A DNA stretch of 64,000 nt from Liolophura sinensis (lineage: Eukaryota > Mollusca > Polyplacophora > Chitonida > Chitonidae): assembly GCF_032854445.1 (NCBI RefSeq), contig NC_088300.1, positions 18,171,570-18,235,569 of the forward strand, written 5' to 3'. Position numbers and translations under genes: made by a program. Shown here in pieces: positions 36,001-48,389 of this stretch (positions within the stretch are counted from its first letter, which is position 1; every line of letters starts with the position of its first letter). The notes under the pieces were generated by a model that searched no databases, was not told the DNA's origin, and saw nothing but the letters and a program-made list of their open reading frames with translations.

Positions 36001-39000
36001 GTGGAAAGAGTTCACAGCCCAAATCGCCACTGACCAAGTTGAAAGAGAGTCAACACGAAGATGAACTAGAAGGTCTCATGGACCAGAAAGCTGAAATATT
36101 ACCAAACAAGGATGATGTCAAACCTACAATTCGGCCAAAAATTGAAACAACAGCCGCTCCACTTAAATCAGAAGATCCTGATGCTGGTAAGTACTCAGTG
36201 TCTGGCAACATTTACCTTTTTACCCTTTTTTTTTTTTTAACAAACAATGGTAATAACCAGGCAGATTTTTCTTTTTCTTGGATTATACCTGTACATGATG
36301 TGATGTTTACATTTATCTGTGGGTATATCAGTTTGCTTGCACATGTACATTGTGATACACATATATACCTCTGACTTCATGTACACATGCTATACAGGTA
36401 TGTCAAGCAATATCTTATTATCTTATAATATCCTGTTCCTATGTACAGGTACATGTGCATTGTATGACATATTCCTGTATGTGTATGGAGGTATTTACCT
36501 GTAATCATGTCTCTGATAATATGTATTCATCTCCGTATGTTTTCCTCTGTTACAAAATGTTGGCCTATTAATCGCCAGTACTGGTATTGTTTACCTGCAA
36601 CACTGGTTGTGTTCTCAGCGGTTGTTCTTGCCTGATTTCCTATCTGTCTGCCATGTTGCAAGTACTATTCTCTGGTATTGTTCATCAGTGATCCCTTCTC
36701 TGTTTCTGACCTTGTTCTGTATCACTCTTTTAGCATTCACAGATACATTGTATCTCTAATGGTGTTACCTCTTTCTCTGACAGTGTCCTCCATATTGCCA
36801 GAAAAGATGACTTAGAGTCAATGTCCACCACTCTTGTTGTATCCTGGACAGGGCCAGACTTGAGTGTGAACTATATATCAAACAGGCCAGGGGGGTAGGC
36901 ATGCCCTGGTACTGTATATCACTGATCAACTAACCCAGCCTATGGTTCATGTCAGTGTGATTGGTATGCCAGGGTGTGACGTGTGTTCACTATATTTCAT
37001 CTGTGCTATTTTGGCTTCATATGTTTTGTTCGTGGAAAGATTAGCTGGTATGAAATTGAGATATTCTTACCTGGGTGAATCCCTGCAAAGAACATTCCTG
37101 ACTTATAGGTCCTGTAGCGACACTATCTGTTTGATTCACCTGAAATGTGATCCCATCGCTGTGTACTACATAAGCCACAGTGACCAAGTCATACGAGATG
37201 ACTTTTGATATTAACCAAGGTTACCATTATGCCTGTCAACAGTAGTGGCTGCTCAAGAGTTTTAACATGCACTTTACTCTTGTATTAGCTTGTTGTCCAA
37301 TTGTGTTTAATTGACATCAACTGTCATGCAAGATATTTGTTGCAGAAAATTTAACAGGACATTTACTAAACTTGTAGAACACCATGCACACTGTTTATTT
37401 CGTAGTTTTTTTTGTATTCAGCCCCGCAAGGTCACAGATGATAAGTTTCCTTTTGTTTTGTATTGCTAATGCCCATTAGGTAAGGAATGAATCTTTGTCC
37501 CAGTTCCAGAGACCTATATTCCAGCAGCTGTCAAGCTCCCCCCACTCCACCATACAATCCCCCCTCCACCATACAATCCCCCCTCCACCATTCACCCTCC
37601 CCCCCCCCCCCACCACACCCCTACCCTAACCTCGTGACTGCAGTAGCTAGGTAAGGCGAACACACAGCTTGGGCCCCACCTTTGTTCAAGGCTATATAAA
37701 GGTGAACCTATTCTGCTGCCTGCTGAATACCTCACTCTGATTACAAGGCTTTGAACTGACCTAAGTCATGAAGAAGGATCATAAATCTCCCTTTGTACCT
37801 GGGCATATATTCACCTGGGTGTACACAGTGGAGAGCTTTGACAGGTACATGTAGTGTAAGCAAGTCTGTTAGGTGGGGTCTATAGCAGCCACCAGTCATA
37901 ACGTCACACCGTGTTCATTTTGACAGCATTTATAACAACGCTACATGTTCCTGAAGACTTGTTCATATTTCTTTTCCTTGTATAAAACAGTTCAAGTTTG
38001 CATTGTAACTACGTGATGTTTCTTGATATCAACCTGCCATTTTACCTACGTGCAATTTTCCTATGGCAAAGAGTTGCTTCCATATAAAATGTAAGCCCAT
38101 ATATGGAGCTCTAGTGATGAGATGAGGGTTACATTACCACTGAAATATGGCCTGATTCTGCTTGACAAGAATTTGTTCCACAGCAGGAATCTAAGCATTT
38201 ATTGATTGCCGTGGGGTTTCTCTCAAAATGAACACTGCCTTGTGTTGTAGTCTTCCCCATGCCTTCATAGTGTCTACTGCACTCTAGTAACAACATGTAA
38301 ATCATCTGTATTTTCAGATGTTACAACACTCATTAACATACAATTTGTTGTGTATACGATGTTAACAACTTGTTATGTGGGAACTGTACAGCTAAATGTT
38401 TAATTTTTACAACTTAGATGAGATTGTTAAATTTCAGAGTAATTCAAACTTCTCCGTTTCCAGCACATATTGTACAAGCAGATAAGAAAATACTTAGAGA
38501 CAATGGGTGACTCCAGAGGAGTCACCAGATGACAGTAGAATGCATCGTTTTCTTCTATGATGTAACAGTGCATGTGTACTTCATATATGTTTTATGAGAA
38601 CACGTGCTCTGATAATTGCGGTGTAATAAAGGACAGAACAAACGAGTTCACAGCTTTGGACCGTCTTGATACAGGAGGAAAGGAGATGCACAGGTTCCCC
38701 ATTACTTGTATACCAAAACACAGATATTATGCTGTATGTAGAAACTGGATGTTTACTTAGCACTACATGAAGTGTTGCCATTTGGTGTTGGTAGTCTGAT
38801 GAACTATCCCCTGTATGGAGGGGTACTTAAATCCACACGTGCAGTGTTTGGCCTTTTTTTTTTAATGGATATACATGCAGTATTGGTGTGGAAATCCAGT
38901 TTGTTACGTATTTAATATAGTTATTAGCTGTCTCCACAGTTTCCTGCTGTATCTGTGTCAGTGATCAATATGCCTTAATTAATGGGCTATTATAGCTGAC

Positions 39001-42000
39001 ATTTTCCCATTCTGGCTGGAATTTAGTGCGCTGATGACCATCATGCTCATTACTACATATATATTTGTGTCATTATTCATACCCTGATTTCCATGACAGT
39101 ACTTGCATATTTTATGGACCAGGCCTTGTATGTTGATAGGTTAAACTTGAAAGGTGCTTTCATATGTAAATGATAACATTGATTTTATGACCTGTTTCGA
39201 GGTGCATGTATAAAACAATTGAAGTTCACACTGAGACAAGGCTTAAATGTCCATTTAAATGTTAATGTTCACCATTCATCATAATAGTTTTTATAGAGGT
39301 GTTTGTGTTTGAATTGAATTGAAATGTGTTTAAGTTGTGTCCAAAGTAAACTTGCACGGTATGTTTCTTGTTATACTTTCATGAAGTACAAGGACTGGTT
39401 TATGCACGCAAGTTCAGGCCATTTGTCCTCATAACAAGAAACTCCTCAGTAAAGGAATGTATGGTATTCATGACATATAAGATTGATCGGTATTTTATGC
39501 ATTGCTACAGGATGTTAACTAAGGCACATGCATTTTATGATAAGGATTTCAGGGTGACTTAAGCCACTACAAACTTAATATCATTTCGAACACTAAGTTA
39601 TTAAAAAAAAACAAAAAAAAAAACACCTGTATGAACTGAAAATGTTCTTCCAATACTTAGATATCATTAAAGGTTTGTAGTAACTGTATGCATAACTAAG
39701 CCACTTGTTCTGCATGCATAGTCTGAAGCTGAAGTGTAGTAAAATGATAAAGTTATGAATGACTGAAAATAACCTGCTGATAATTTTGGTTCCAGGTCAG
39801 CTGTATTCAGAGTGTGCAGATGGTTTATATTGTGATGATGACAATGCTGTCTGTCGACGAGGTGTTTGTGTGTGCAAGTCAGGCTACAATTCCAGGTCCC
39901 AAACGTGCCGTAAGTGTTGGCCTGATCAAGGGAGACAACTGGTCACACCTCATTACCTGCTAACAAATTAACACCAATAACTGAGTGAACAATTTTACTA
40001 ACTGATTGAAATGTTACATTTTCTGTGCTTGTTGTTGTTGTTTGTTGGGTGTGATGCAAATGTTTGAGGGTTTTAGGAACTATATTGTTGGCTGCATGGG
40101 GCTCAGACTTTCAGGTTCAGGGTCTCCTTTTAGTAGCATGGAGTTTTTGGGTCCTACAATATCGTGACAACTTATCAAAACCAACCAGGTGTCCATCTGT
40201 TTATTTTTGAGAGCCTACTATTTCATAAAATGAATGTTAGAACAGTTAAAGGAACAGGAAGTTCATCATTCTTTCTTGAAATTTCCATGCCTCTGAGTCT
40301 AGTTGTAATTGGTAGTGTGTGTTGTTTAGAGTTTGAATTTTTAGCTGATAAGATGTGTTAATACTATAGGCCTGTTATTTTTATATTGGTAGCGCTGGGC
40401 ACATTATGCTGATTATTTGTTCCCTGCACACATTTCCTTCCATGAAATACTACAGGTGCTCCCCATGAGGAATCCCTTCAACAGCTCAGCTCTCAGAATC
40501 CTCCTCCTGAAGGACGAGATGGTCGCCCTCCTATTAGTACCTCTGCAGCTAAGGACGACCATGTTGACTCTCCTCAAGCAGAGGAGCAAGAGTTACCTGC
40601 CTTTGCACCCTCTGTAGGCAAGGCATGGGCAGAGCAGAGCTCAGAGGAAGACAAGAAACAATCCGCCGAAGTGTCCGAGATGAGAGAAGACACTGTTGCT
40701 CCTGCTAAAATGATACACAGCCCTGAGAAGGAGCTACAGGAGACAAAACCATCACTGAAGAAAGAGAAGGTTTTGAACTCTGATGTTATAGGGGAGCCTC
40801 AGACAGGATATGTTTCATCAACACATTCACCTAAAGCTGATGGGAAGTCGCACTCTTACCAGAAACCACAAACTGATGCTGACCGAGCATCCATAGGTGA
40901 GGGGCAGGGTCAAGGCCCAGGGGAGGAGCCTCAAGTAAGCAGGCCAGAGTCTGTACAGCCTGAGTACCCCAGCAGACCCAAGCCCTACCAACTTAGTCAT
41001 AGACCGGGTGTCATGAGAGGCCCTACAGCAGACAGACAACCAGACGGCCAGCCAGTCATACAACCAGACAGCCAGACAAACATACAACCAGTTAGACAAC
41101 CAAACATACAGCCAATGAGACAACCAGTCAGACAGCCAAACATGCAACCATTTAGACAACCAGTCCGGCAACCGGGCAGGCAACCAGTTAGACAACCAAA
41201 CAGACAGCCTGTCAGACAACCACTGAATCCAAGGACCCGTTACCCATACCCTTATAATATTGATGCGGATCGTAGCCAGGTGCCTCAGTACCCTGTACAG
41301 TATCCATCATACGAATGGGACTACCGACCTGACGAATATGGTGGATCCTTCAGGGGTGAAGATTACAACCCAGGGCCTCTGGACCAGGGTGGGTACGACT
41401 ACCCATACAGACATTCCAACTTCGGACCAGGTATACACGTACACGACTTCTCAATATGACGTGCTGTTGTCTTCGTGCTCCACCTAGCATTACAGGCAAC
41501 TCTGTATACTGTGTACTGTCATCGCTCAGAATCATTATTGTGTGTACCAGTATTTGTAGACTCAGCATGTAGTTGGTCATGTTATCCAGGCATGTCCTCA
41601 TTTATGTTATGATCTGTCTTCAGATTTGCTTCTCGCCACCTGCATCCAACTCTATACACATGTATTTATATTGTATGTTATCAGATGTGATTATTTTGAA
41701 CATTGTGAACAATATTGTTCGTTGGTCTACACATTTATACCTTTGCTTGTTTTGAAATCTACGTCTTATGACTGACATATTGTATTCTTTGCAGCTTGTC
41801 TTCATCATTGTGATAATTTCTTGCAGTTTGGATGATTTCCATGCATTTTTGCTTTGTTTTGAGTTTGAATCATGTGTTATTTTTTGTGTATGCATTGTGC
41901 CTCATGGTGCATGCTTGCAGTGTTTTATTGTACTGAAGATGGGTGATATGCATGTTGTGCAGCTAATCGCACAATCTGACCATATTATGTATCCATCTAT

Positions 42001-43096
42001 TGTGAATACCTTGTTCTTTATCCTCTCTTAAATGACTGAAACACTAAGGTATTATACTGAGTTTTAACAAAGCTCCCACATAGTTTTTCAACTAACTACA
42101 ATGTACATTATATAAACAATTAATCCATTATATCTTCATTTGTGTCTAGTATACGTGTATATATGCCATACGATTTGTGTTTCCGGATCTATCTATTGAA
42201 GCCATGATTTAAGTGTCAGCACCTGTCACGTAGATGTACTTTTTATACATTGTGAGCCTTATGTAATTTTAACAACATGCACACTTTGTACCTGTGTAAC
42301 TCATGAAGCTTGTTTTGTCTTTCAGATGACATACCTGTATCCAGTAAATCACACATCAACAGAGTCAAAGTGAACCATGGGAAAGGTAGGTAACCAATAT
42401 GTGAGTTCCACTGGGAATTGATCAGTATTGTGTGAGAAATGCAATACAGACCTTCAATCCATACCTTCACTATATAATACTATTGGAGATGTATGTAGTT
42501 ATATAGATGTATATGTCATTCCACTTAGTATTGAATTCCTTTTGTGTTACAGTGTTAGCAAGTTAATATTGGTGTTAACTTTTTGGTGCTTTTGCTGTAG
42601 TACAAGATTGTGTATGTATATTCTTTTTCTTTCAGTTCCTGAGTCCGCGAAAAGCCCAGCAGAACACATGCAGGAGCCTCCTGTGATGGCCACAGCTAAG
42701 CCTTCAACCCAAACTACTGCTCGTACCCCTGCCACTACCCCAGCTCCCACACCAGGCTGGAAATCCAGTCAATCACCCTTAACTACTACCACAATTGTCA
42801 GCACAAGCCAGAGCACGCCCAAACCTCCTGTCTCACAGTCCCAGAACTCTACAGGTGGGCATCTTGCAGAAGAGGTGAATGGAGCACGTGATGTGGCGGT
42901 GGAACAGATCATTATTGCCAGTCCGACTGACTCAGCCCAGGGCCCCATCGTCGCTCTGGCCCTGGGCCTGGCTTTCACTGTCATGTTACTCATTTTTGTG
43001 GGGTGCAGGCTCAGAAATGTAAAGAGAAGAATCCGAAAAGGGAGAGCACTCCACTCAAATGAAGCAGATTATCTCATTAATGGCATGTACTTATAG
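29728..43096 (+). CDS. MANSC-domain type I membrane protein with EB module, 6 exons, about 728 aa
   Basis: Exons 29728-30020, 35907-36186, 39796-39909, 40456-41430, 42326-42385 and 42636-43096 join with matching phases (0,1,1,1,1). Order of parts: a signal peptide starting MKLLLICVVYFLKG; a MANSC domain (EDCLQSCCSLSDCNL in exon 1, NCYLFNC and CHF in exon 2); an EB/EGF-like module with six clustered cysteines plus flanking ones (exon 3); a long acidic then Gln-Pro-Arg repeat region (exon 4); a Ser/Thr/Pro stalk, one membrane span (PIVALALG to LLIFVGC) and a basic tail ending DYLINGMYL (exon 6). MANSC domains occur in MANSC1, LRP11 and HAI-1; I recall a similar DYLING tail in that group, which needs alignment. 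The signal and MANSC frames in exon 1 differ by one base near 29,850, so as written the gene is broken there. The role may be cell-surface adhesion or protease control, but that is inferred. Confidence 0.8.
30269..30400 (+). mobile_element. MITE-like left end, same family as 9,637-10,005
   Basis: Begins agggccgagttgttcaaaagtg and continues with paired TTAAGT/ACTTAA motifs. The right end is missing or decayed. In intron 1 of the MANSC gene. Confidence 0.5.
30887..31043 (-). mobile_element. SINE family B, 5'-truncated, with perfect 14-bp target-site duplication
   Basis: The plus strand starts TTTATTTACTTATTTGATTGG (inverted tail) and stops at cccacatacagccggag, well short of a tRNA-like head. 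The 14-bp repeat accacccagactga flanks it exactly at 30,873-30,886 and 31,044-31,057. This is direct evidence of retroposition into MANSC intron 1. Confidence 0.9.
32719..32787. repeat. Small hairpin, 22-bp arms
   Basis: aagttggtgcat and its exact inverse atgcaccaactt are separated by 24 bases. The flanking AATAAT/ATTATT sequences extend the arms to about 22 bases. It lies close to the larger foldback that follows, in MANSC intron 1. Confidence 0.75.
32900..33615. mobile_element. Large degenerate foldback element, about 0.7 kb
   Basis: Two arms (about 32,900-33,190 and 33,340-33,615) are inverted copies of each other around a centre near 33,261. The best core is an exact 27-bp inverted match, 33,091-33,117 against 33,405-33,431, containing ggtgggtatttggg. 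Other matching blocks are gaaaacataaaaatgat, agatgaaag and ggtaaac-ctaa-ctt. The rest is diverged. No coding capacity. It lies in MANSC intron 1, so the pre-mRNA could fold into long double-stranded RNA. Confidence 0.8.
35009..35122 (+). repeat. Short direct duplication, about 84 bases apart
   Basis: ctttcctgaacgatgcat with a similar ACTCAC lead occurs near 35,020 and again near 35,104. In MANSC intron 1, non-coding. Confidence 0.6.
35907..36186 (+). CDS. MANSC gene exon 2 (second half of MANSC, linker)
   Basis: Acceptor ttttgaag precedes GAT GAC AGG in phase 0. The exon starts DDRNCYLFNC, and CHFARHEGYMIMTL then completes the MANSC fold. A charged linker rich in Lys/Glu follows. It ends GATGCTG|GTAAGT in phase 1. 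Confidence 0.85.
37541..37612 (+). repeat. C-rich 17-bp tandem repeat ending in a poly-C run
   Basis: Three copies of about ccctccaccatacaatc are followed by a run of about 14 C. In MANSC intron 2. Confidence 0.7.
39796..39909 (+). CDS. MANSC gene exon 3 (EB/EGF-like cysteine module)
   Basis: Acceptor ttggttccag; donor C|GTAAGT; phase 1 at both ends. It codes 38 residues with the pattern C-x6-C-x6-C-x5-C-x-C-x10-C (SECADGLYC ... VCRRGVCVCKSGY ... QTC). A symmetrical 1-1 exon carrying one small disulphide module is the classic unit of exon shuffling. Confidence 0.85.
40456..41430 (+). CDS. MANSC gene exon 4 (acidic and Gln-Pro-Arg repeat region)
   Basis: Phase 1-1 exon of 975 bases between acceptor atactacag and donor CCAG|GTATAC. 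The first 190 residues are acidic, polar and proline-rich. Residues from about base 41,035 to 41,225 form Q-P-V-R-Q-P-N type repeats. The end is rich in Tyr, Pro and Gly (RYPYPYN, QYPVQYPSYEWDYRP). It is probably an extended extracellular stalk. If the donor is not used the frame would stop at 41,457. Confidence 0.8.
41035..41225 (+). repeat. Coding minisatellite, 12/24-base units (Gln-Pro-Arg repeats)
   Basis: Repeats of cagacaaccagtcagacagcc type encode (R/I)QP(V/N/M)RQP blocks, about 16 QP pairs. Period lengths are multiples of 12, so unit gain or loss keeps the frame. A long antisense frame through it is a by-product. Confidence 0.85.
42326..42385 (+). CDS. MANSC gene exon 5 (60 bases)
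   Basis: Phase 1-1 exon between acceptor tctttcag and donor AAAG|GTAGGT. It codes 20 residues, containing DIPVSSKSHINR. It fits phase with both neighbours and has no stop. Small and possibly skippable, since its removal keeps the frame. Confidence 0.75.
42636..43096 (+). CDS. MANSC gene exon 6 (stalk, membrane span, tail, stop)
   Basis: Acceptor ttctttcag, phase 1. It codes a Thr/Pro/Ser stalk (TTARTPATTPAPTP, likely O-glycosylated), then a membrane span of about 21 hydrophobic residues near 42,945-43,007. The cytoplasmic tail is basic (RNVKRRIRKGR) and ends DYLINGMYL before TAG. The DYLI/YxxL-like end may be a sorting motif. Confidence 0.85.
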
Positions 43097-45540
43097 TTAT
43101 CTCCCTTGTTTAACCAGCTTGTTTGGTGCGAGGTTGAGTCATAAACTGCACTCGATGTGATTCTCATTTTCAGCTGAAGGTAACGAAACATCATTTTAAC
43201 ATGTGACTGTGTTTGCCCATGAAACAGGAAGTCAGGCTTTTTTACCAAACTGTAGAATGATTGAGCTGGTTGTTGAGATTTATCATGGAAGAACTGATAT
43301 TCAACTACACAGTACTGAAACTCATCTTGATTTTTTCAAAACATTTTCAGGAGATCAAAGGCTTTGAATTAAAGAGATCTTGAGGATTTTAATGTTTAAA
43401 TTGTGCATGTGTGAGTCTGGGAGAGATTAACCTATTTAATTAGACTAAAAACCATGTCTGCGAACAGACATAATTTTCAAGGTAAATGTTAGAAATATAT
43501 GTTTAACTATTACTATAATTCCAGTAAATGACAGTAAAAAAGAAAAAAAAGTGTGCTATAGTAAGTACATAGACTTGTTTTTCTAGCCCATAACCATTCA
43601 GAGCTGAGTAATGTTTATGATAAAAATTACAATCATCTTATTCCTTACAGACCAGACTTATGAGACCTGTAATTTGTGGTTTTCTCTGTCACCATTAGAA
43701 AGATTTGTAGCTAACATTCTGAAAACTCGGCATTCCTGTTATATCCAGCTTCATTCATTCCTGATTGGTTGTTTTATCAGCCACTTTAATGATGCTGATG
43801 TTTGAGGTGAAGAGAGTCTCATGGTTCTCAAATTAAAGTTGGAGGCTTGTTACTCATAAGTTGAGCGTAGAAGGAAAGTTGTCCTAGAAACCAGCATTCC
43901 ATTAATCGTGTGCAGAAAGGGATTTAATAGATGGTCAGCATTTAACTTCTTGTTTAGATAAGATGAATGAGGTAATGTGTTACAGACCGCACACAAGGGA
44001 GGCTGTAACTTTTTTGTACGTTTTGGGACTACATTGTAAATTTACAACACATTTTTAAATGCATGAGTGAAAGAGGTTGTAATTATAATGTAAAGTGTGA
44101 ATGGTTGTATAAAAAAATACAAATGTTATATACAGTAAGAATATTATACAACTGTACATATGCATTTGGTGTAATTAGTCTTTCACAATTTATGGATGTC
44201 TTGTTTTAGGCTCGGTGGTACATGTACGTAGTCAGATTATGTCATATTCCATAGCTCTAGGTGACTTCACTGTGATCTGCTCAATTATCCCTTCTCTGGT
44301 GTGACGAGATTTTGTTTTGGTAGGTGCTTGTCTGATGACGTGTGAGCCTTTTACTTAGCTAGCTACTGGTAGGCTTTGTTTTGAGTACAACATGGCAGCC
44401 ACATTATGCTTGACAGGTCAGATGGACTTTGCGCTTGATGAAGTATATCCAGTATCTTGTGTGAGTGTACAATATATATACATGTGTATAGATATATTTA
44501 TGTATATGTGTGAATTTGTCTATCCACTTTCTACTCAATGGCCTCGACTGTACAATCAAAATAAACCATAAAGGTAGAGATATCCATTTTGACAGCAAAT
44601 ACTGCAGTGCTGGCAACTTATGTCTTGAACAAGTTTGATTCTTTTATATAAGCCACATGTGTTTAATAAGGAGCCTGATCTGTCAGATCAGAAAGGAATC
44701 CAGTCTTGTTTTCATGATGGTTAATTTTATTGAATTCAATTGAAATTTGGTCCATGGTTTCACCATGACAAGTCACAGATCAAATTGTTTGAAGACGTTT
44801 TATCTGTTTTCGTGAAAATTATGTTTTTGTCCTGTTTTGGACTTTTTTTTCACAAATCTTTGTTCATGTTAATTTTCATCAGCTGTGTATGTAGTTGGTA
44901 TCATTTGCCATAAGAAGGTGTGGTAATCAATAATTGTAAAGCAGAAGTGAAGGTTTAGACAAGCTTTATTCGTGTTTGCTCCCAGTGCAGTCAACCCAAG
45001 TGGCATTTCTTCTTGGTACAGTATGTCCACTAAGGTGTACAATTATCATTATATCTGTCATTGTACTCAGTTCTGTGATAGCTTGTGACATCACATTCCC
45101 TTATTTTACAAGTGCAATTCACATTTACCAGTCTTTAGTTTTAGTATCTTTAATTATGTTTACATATTTTCACAATGTTTGGCATGTTGGAAAATTTTAT
45201 CACACCTGGTGTGCCAACTCTTTGCCAGAAAGTACATGTAGTCCTAGATATTTATTTGCAGGATGTGTTTCAGTTCATAAATGAAGTTGTTGAACCAACT
45301 GAGCAGTTCTAATGAAAATATGTTTTCACCATGAACACTGAGGATGTAAACATCCTATATACAGATATACATTAAGTTTTGGGAAGTTTTTATAATCAGA
45401 TCAGAACTGACGTCCTGTAAAGTACTGATGTTCAAAAATTTGATGTGGGTAGTGCCACTTGTCAGTTTTAGTGTCCAGAAAATACAAATTTTATGTACCT
45501 TTGTGTTAACTTTACTAAATAAAGGTCACACTTTGTTAAA
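43097..45540 (+). other. Probable 3' UTR of the MANSC gene
   Basis: No further coding exon is seen after the stop at 43,096. An AATAAA lies at 45,518-45,523, and weaker ATTAAA signals lie near 43,374 and 43,831. The extent is inferred from these signals. Confidence 0.5.
45518..45523 (+). terminator. Polyadenylation signal, MANSC gene
   Basis: aataaa in the context ttactaaataaaggtcac. It is the first canonical signal after the stop codon in an otherwise gene-free tail. Confidence 0.5.
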
Positions 45541-46267
45541 GCCTTTTCTTTTCAGTTTCCATTTTAACTTAGTAAAATCAATGAGAACAGATTGATATTT
45601 TTCCTATAAACTGTACCCTTCAAACTTTGCCTGCTTGTCTCTATTATTTTATTTGAATGTTAAATGTCATGTACAAAAATTTTTGACTTGTATGGAGGAC
45701 ACTGAATTGTCTTGGGCAACCACTGTCCTTTGACAGGTTTCATAGCATGTCTTTATAGTCTATCAACTTTTCAAATCCAAGCCCTGTTATTTTTGTTTGG
45801 ACTTTATGTTAGGTGCCTGAAAAAGGCTGATGGTTTCCTGTATTCAGTGACATACACATCCTGAATTACAGCATAAAACTCAAAGACAGCATATAGTTTC
45901 ATGACATTTTTCACCCACTGATTGTCCAGTATGACAGATGTGTAGCACAAAGGGTACATGGCGAGCTACAACATTCCCTGAAATCAGTAACGATTTGTTA
46001 TAGATCTAATGTTTTCAAAGCAGTGTTAGCCCCAATTCCACACTGTGACACAAAAATGTTTCACACCAGGAAATCCAACACCTATAACATATAAAACGGA
46101 TTCATTTTGAAAATTAGCACTCCTTACTCCTGATTTTTCAGCGTGTACATAACAAGCTTTTAAAATAAAGTAGTAGGAATATGATGTGATACTGGTAATG
46201 AGCAACAAGATTGCTCTTTTAGATAAATGTTCAACATACACGACTTATTACATTTGAACATAAAATA

Positions 46268-46273
46268 TTTATT
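46268..46273 (-). terminator. Polyadenylation signal, Tudor gene
   Basis: tttatt on the plus strand is AATAAA on the minus strand, about 2.1 kb past the Tudor stop codon. A nearer candidate is at about 47,315-47,320. With the plus-strand signal at 45,518 it suggests two converging transcripts ending within about 750 bases of each other. Confidence 0.4.
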
Positions 46274-48389
46274 TCAACTTGCTAAACAAAAGAAAAACTT
46301 TATGATCATTATACATTGTAGCAAACACTGGCAATCTCATCAGTATCAACAAGTAAAAAACAAAATATATAGGATATAAAGAAGACAACTTCAGTTGTAT
46401 ACAAGGCATAGTAGACAAGTACATGTATCATAGACTTTGTATTGTTTTGGGACCAAATGCTCAGTAGTCCTTACCAGCCACTTTGTGTTCTTTGTCGCAT
46501 TCTTTGTACTTTGTAAGTTGACCAAACAGATCACAAAAGCTAAATTACACCAACATATTCAGTGCTGTCCTTTCTGAAGATCATTATTCCGAATGCAACA
46601 GACTAATATTGAAGTCTGCAATGGTGTAATCCAGCAGATTGGCATTTTAGTCTGATGTAATGCATTCTTGTATAAAAAAAATCACAACTATAGTAAACGA
46701 CCAAAAATTTTGCCTCAAAACAAATACATGAAAGTGTCACCTTTGATGCTGTAACTTCTATTTTAAGAAATCATCCCAGCAACCAAACAAACCTCGCACC
46801 TTTCTAAGATCAAAAGAACTATCATTCCTAAACTAAAAAATGGGCAACTCAGTCATGGACAAAATTTGAGGATGGTTCTTATCTCAACATGTGCTGACAG
46901 TTGTCAAAGGTTCAAAATGACCATAAAATCACCTCCAAAATAGGTCAGTGCATATTATGCCATAAGCACATGTGCCCCAATCATCTATGTCAACATGAAA
47001 AGTACATTTATCTAAAACAAGTACTTCAAAAACTTCAAATTTAACAAAAAAAAAAACCTGCACCTGCATGACTAAAGATTCAGTGAGAAGAAGTCTCTCG
47101 CAGAGATGAAATACTGAAGACATTAAAACTTAATGCTACATGTACCTTGCGCGCAGCAGTGATAAAAACATTGTATGAAGCATGTTTAAAATAAACTTTT
47201 CTTCTACAAATCCTCTTTACAACAGGTAAGAACTAATTTGGTGGTGTACTATGCGCTGTGCACAACACAAATCTGGGCTTCATATATCCAAAGATGGTGT
47301 ACTACAGCACCATGTTTATTATTTAGATATGCACCAACCAAACATTCTGCCAAATGAATAAAATCTAATAGCAGATCAACACTGTTCTCAACTTCACAAT
47401 ATTCTGAGAGTCAACTGGAATGATTTCAAACAGTTTATGCAATTTCAAGTGTTTGTCATACGGGTTGTGAGTTCTCACCAGGATTCATCCTATGTCATAC
47501 CAGCGTATCACGAAAAACACATCAGTGTCGAGTGGCAAGACTACAATGCTTTCATAAGTCTACTTCTCATTTCACATTCCTTAGAAATCAAGCCACAAGC
47601 GATTTCAAACTTTTTCCATGCATGAAATTATGTCAATAACACCTTATGTTGAAAAAACAATATCCCCCACCCCTGCCCCACCCCCACCTCATTCCTCTGA
47701 ATCCAGGCATCGTTGATGTATCCATCAAATCCACATGTGTGACTTACCAGACCAGTCTTATCATGCTTGACTAGGTGTCACGGATATGCTGTCCTCTTCA
47801 TGGCATAATATGTGAAATATTACACACAAAAAATATTTCAAGTGGCACACATTTCACATTCTCTAATGTAAAGAATCATAAAGTCATGAAAAAGCTACTG
47901 TTAGGTTCACTTAAATTCACTTAAATCAACTTGTTTAGGGCTTGCTTCCTTTCCAATATGGAAGGTTAAATTTGCGTTATTTACATGATGTGATTTCAAG
48001 TTCTTCTCTTTACATTTTTTTTCTTACTCTCAAGACACTCTCAGAGACAATAACAAAAAAAAAACAACCCATTAATGTCGTATCATTGGCAAATTATGTT
48101 GGGTAATTAAGAGTAAACAAGCATGTACTACAACGTTACTCATTTGTCAACATGTGTCACAGTATAACTACGTCGTAACTAGAGTGGCCAGAATAATGTC
48201 CTCATATTTATGGCATGATAATAGAAAAAAAAAAGTTTTATGCAAACATAGCATTTGCAAATCACACAAAATACTGTTTAGTCGTTGCAATCCTGTTGAT
48301 AGGTTAGCTGACCTTTCTAGGAGGAACCAGTGACGGAGAATTCCTCACCTCTGCTAGTCAACTCAAGTCTGAAACAATCCTACTTCAGG
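46274..48389 (-). other. Probable 3' UTR of the Tudor gene
   Basis: Non-coding sequence downstream of the minus-strand stop at 48,390. Only short open frames are present, plus a C-rich run near 47,667-47,690. Extent inferred. Confidence 0.45.

Noticed and set aside
40827..41219. 130-codon antisense frame rich in WLSNWL repeats
   Set aside because: It is the mirror of the Gln-Pro-Arg coding repeat of MANSC exon 4, which is supported by splice phase and downstream domains.
41431..41459. Stop codon at 41,457 as the true end of the MANSC protein
   Set aside because: A donor at 41,431 joins in phase to exons that supply a membrane span and a family-like tail. An unspliced, secreted form remains possible but is less likely.
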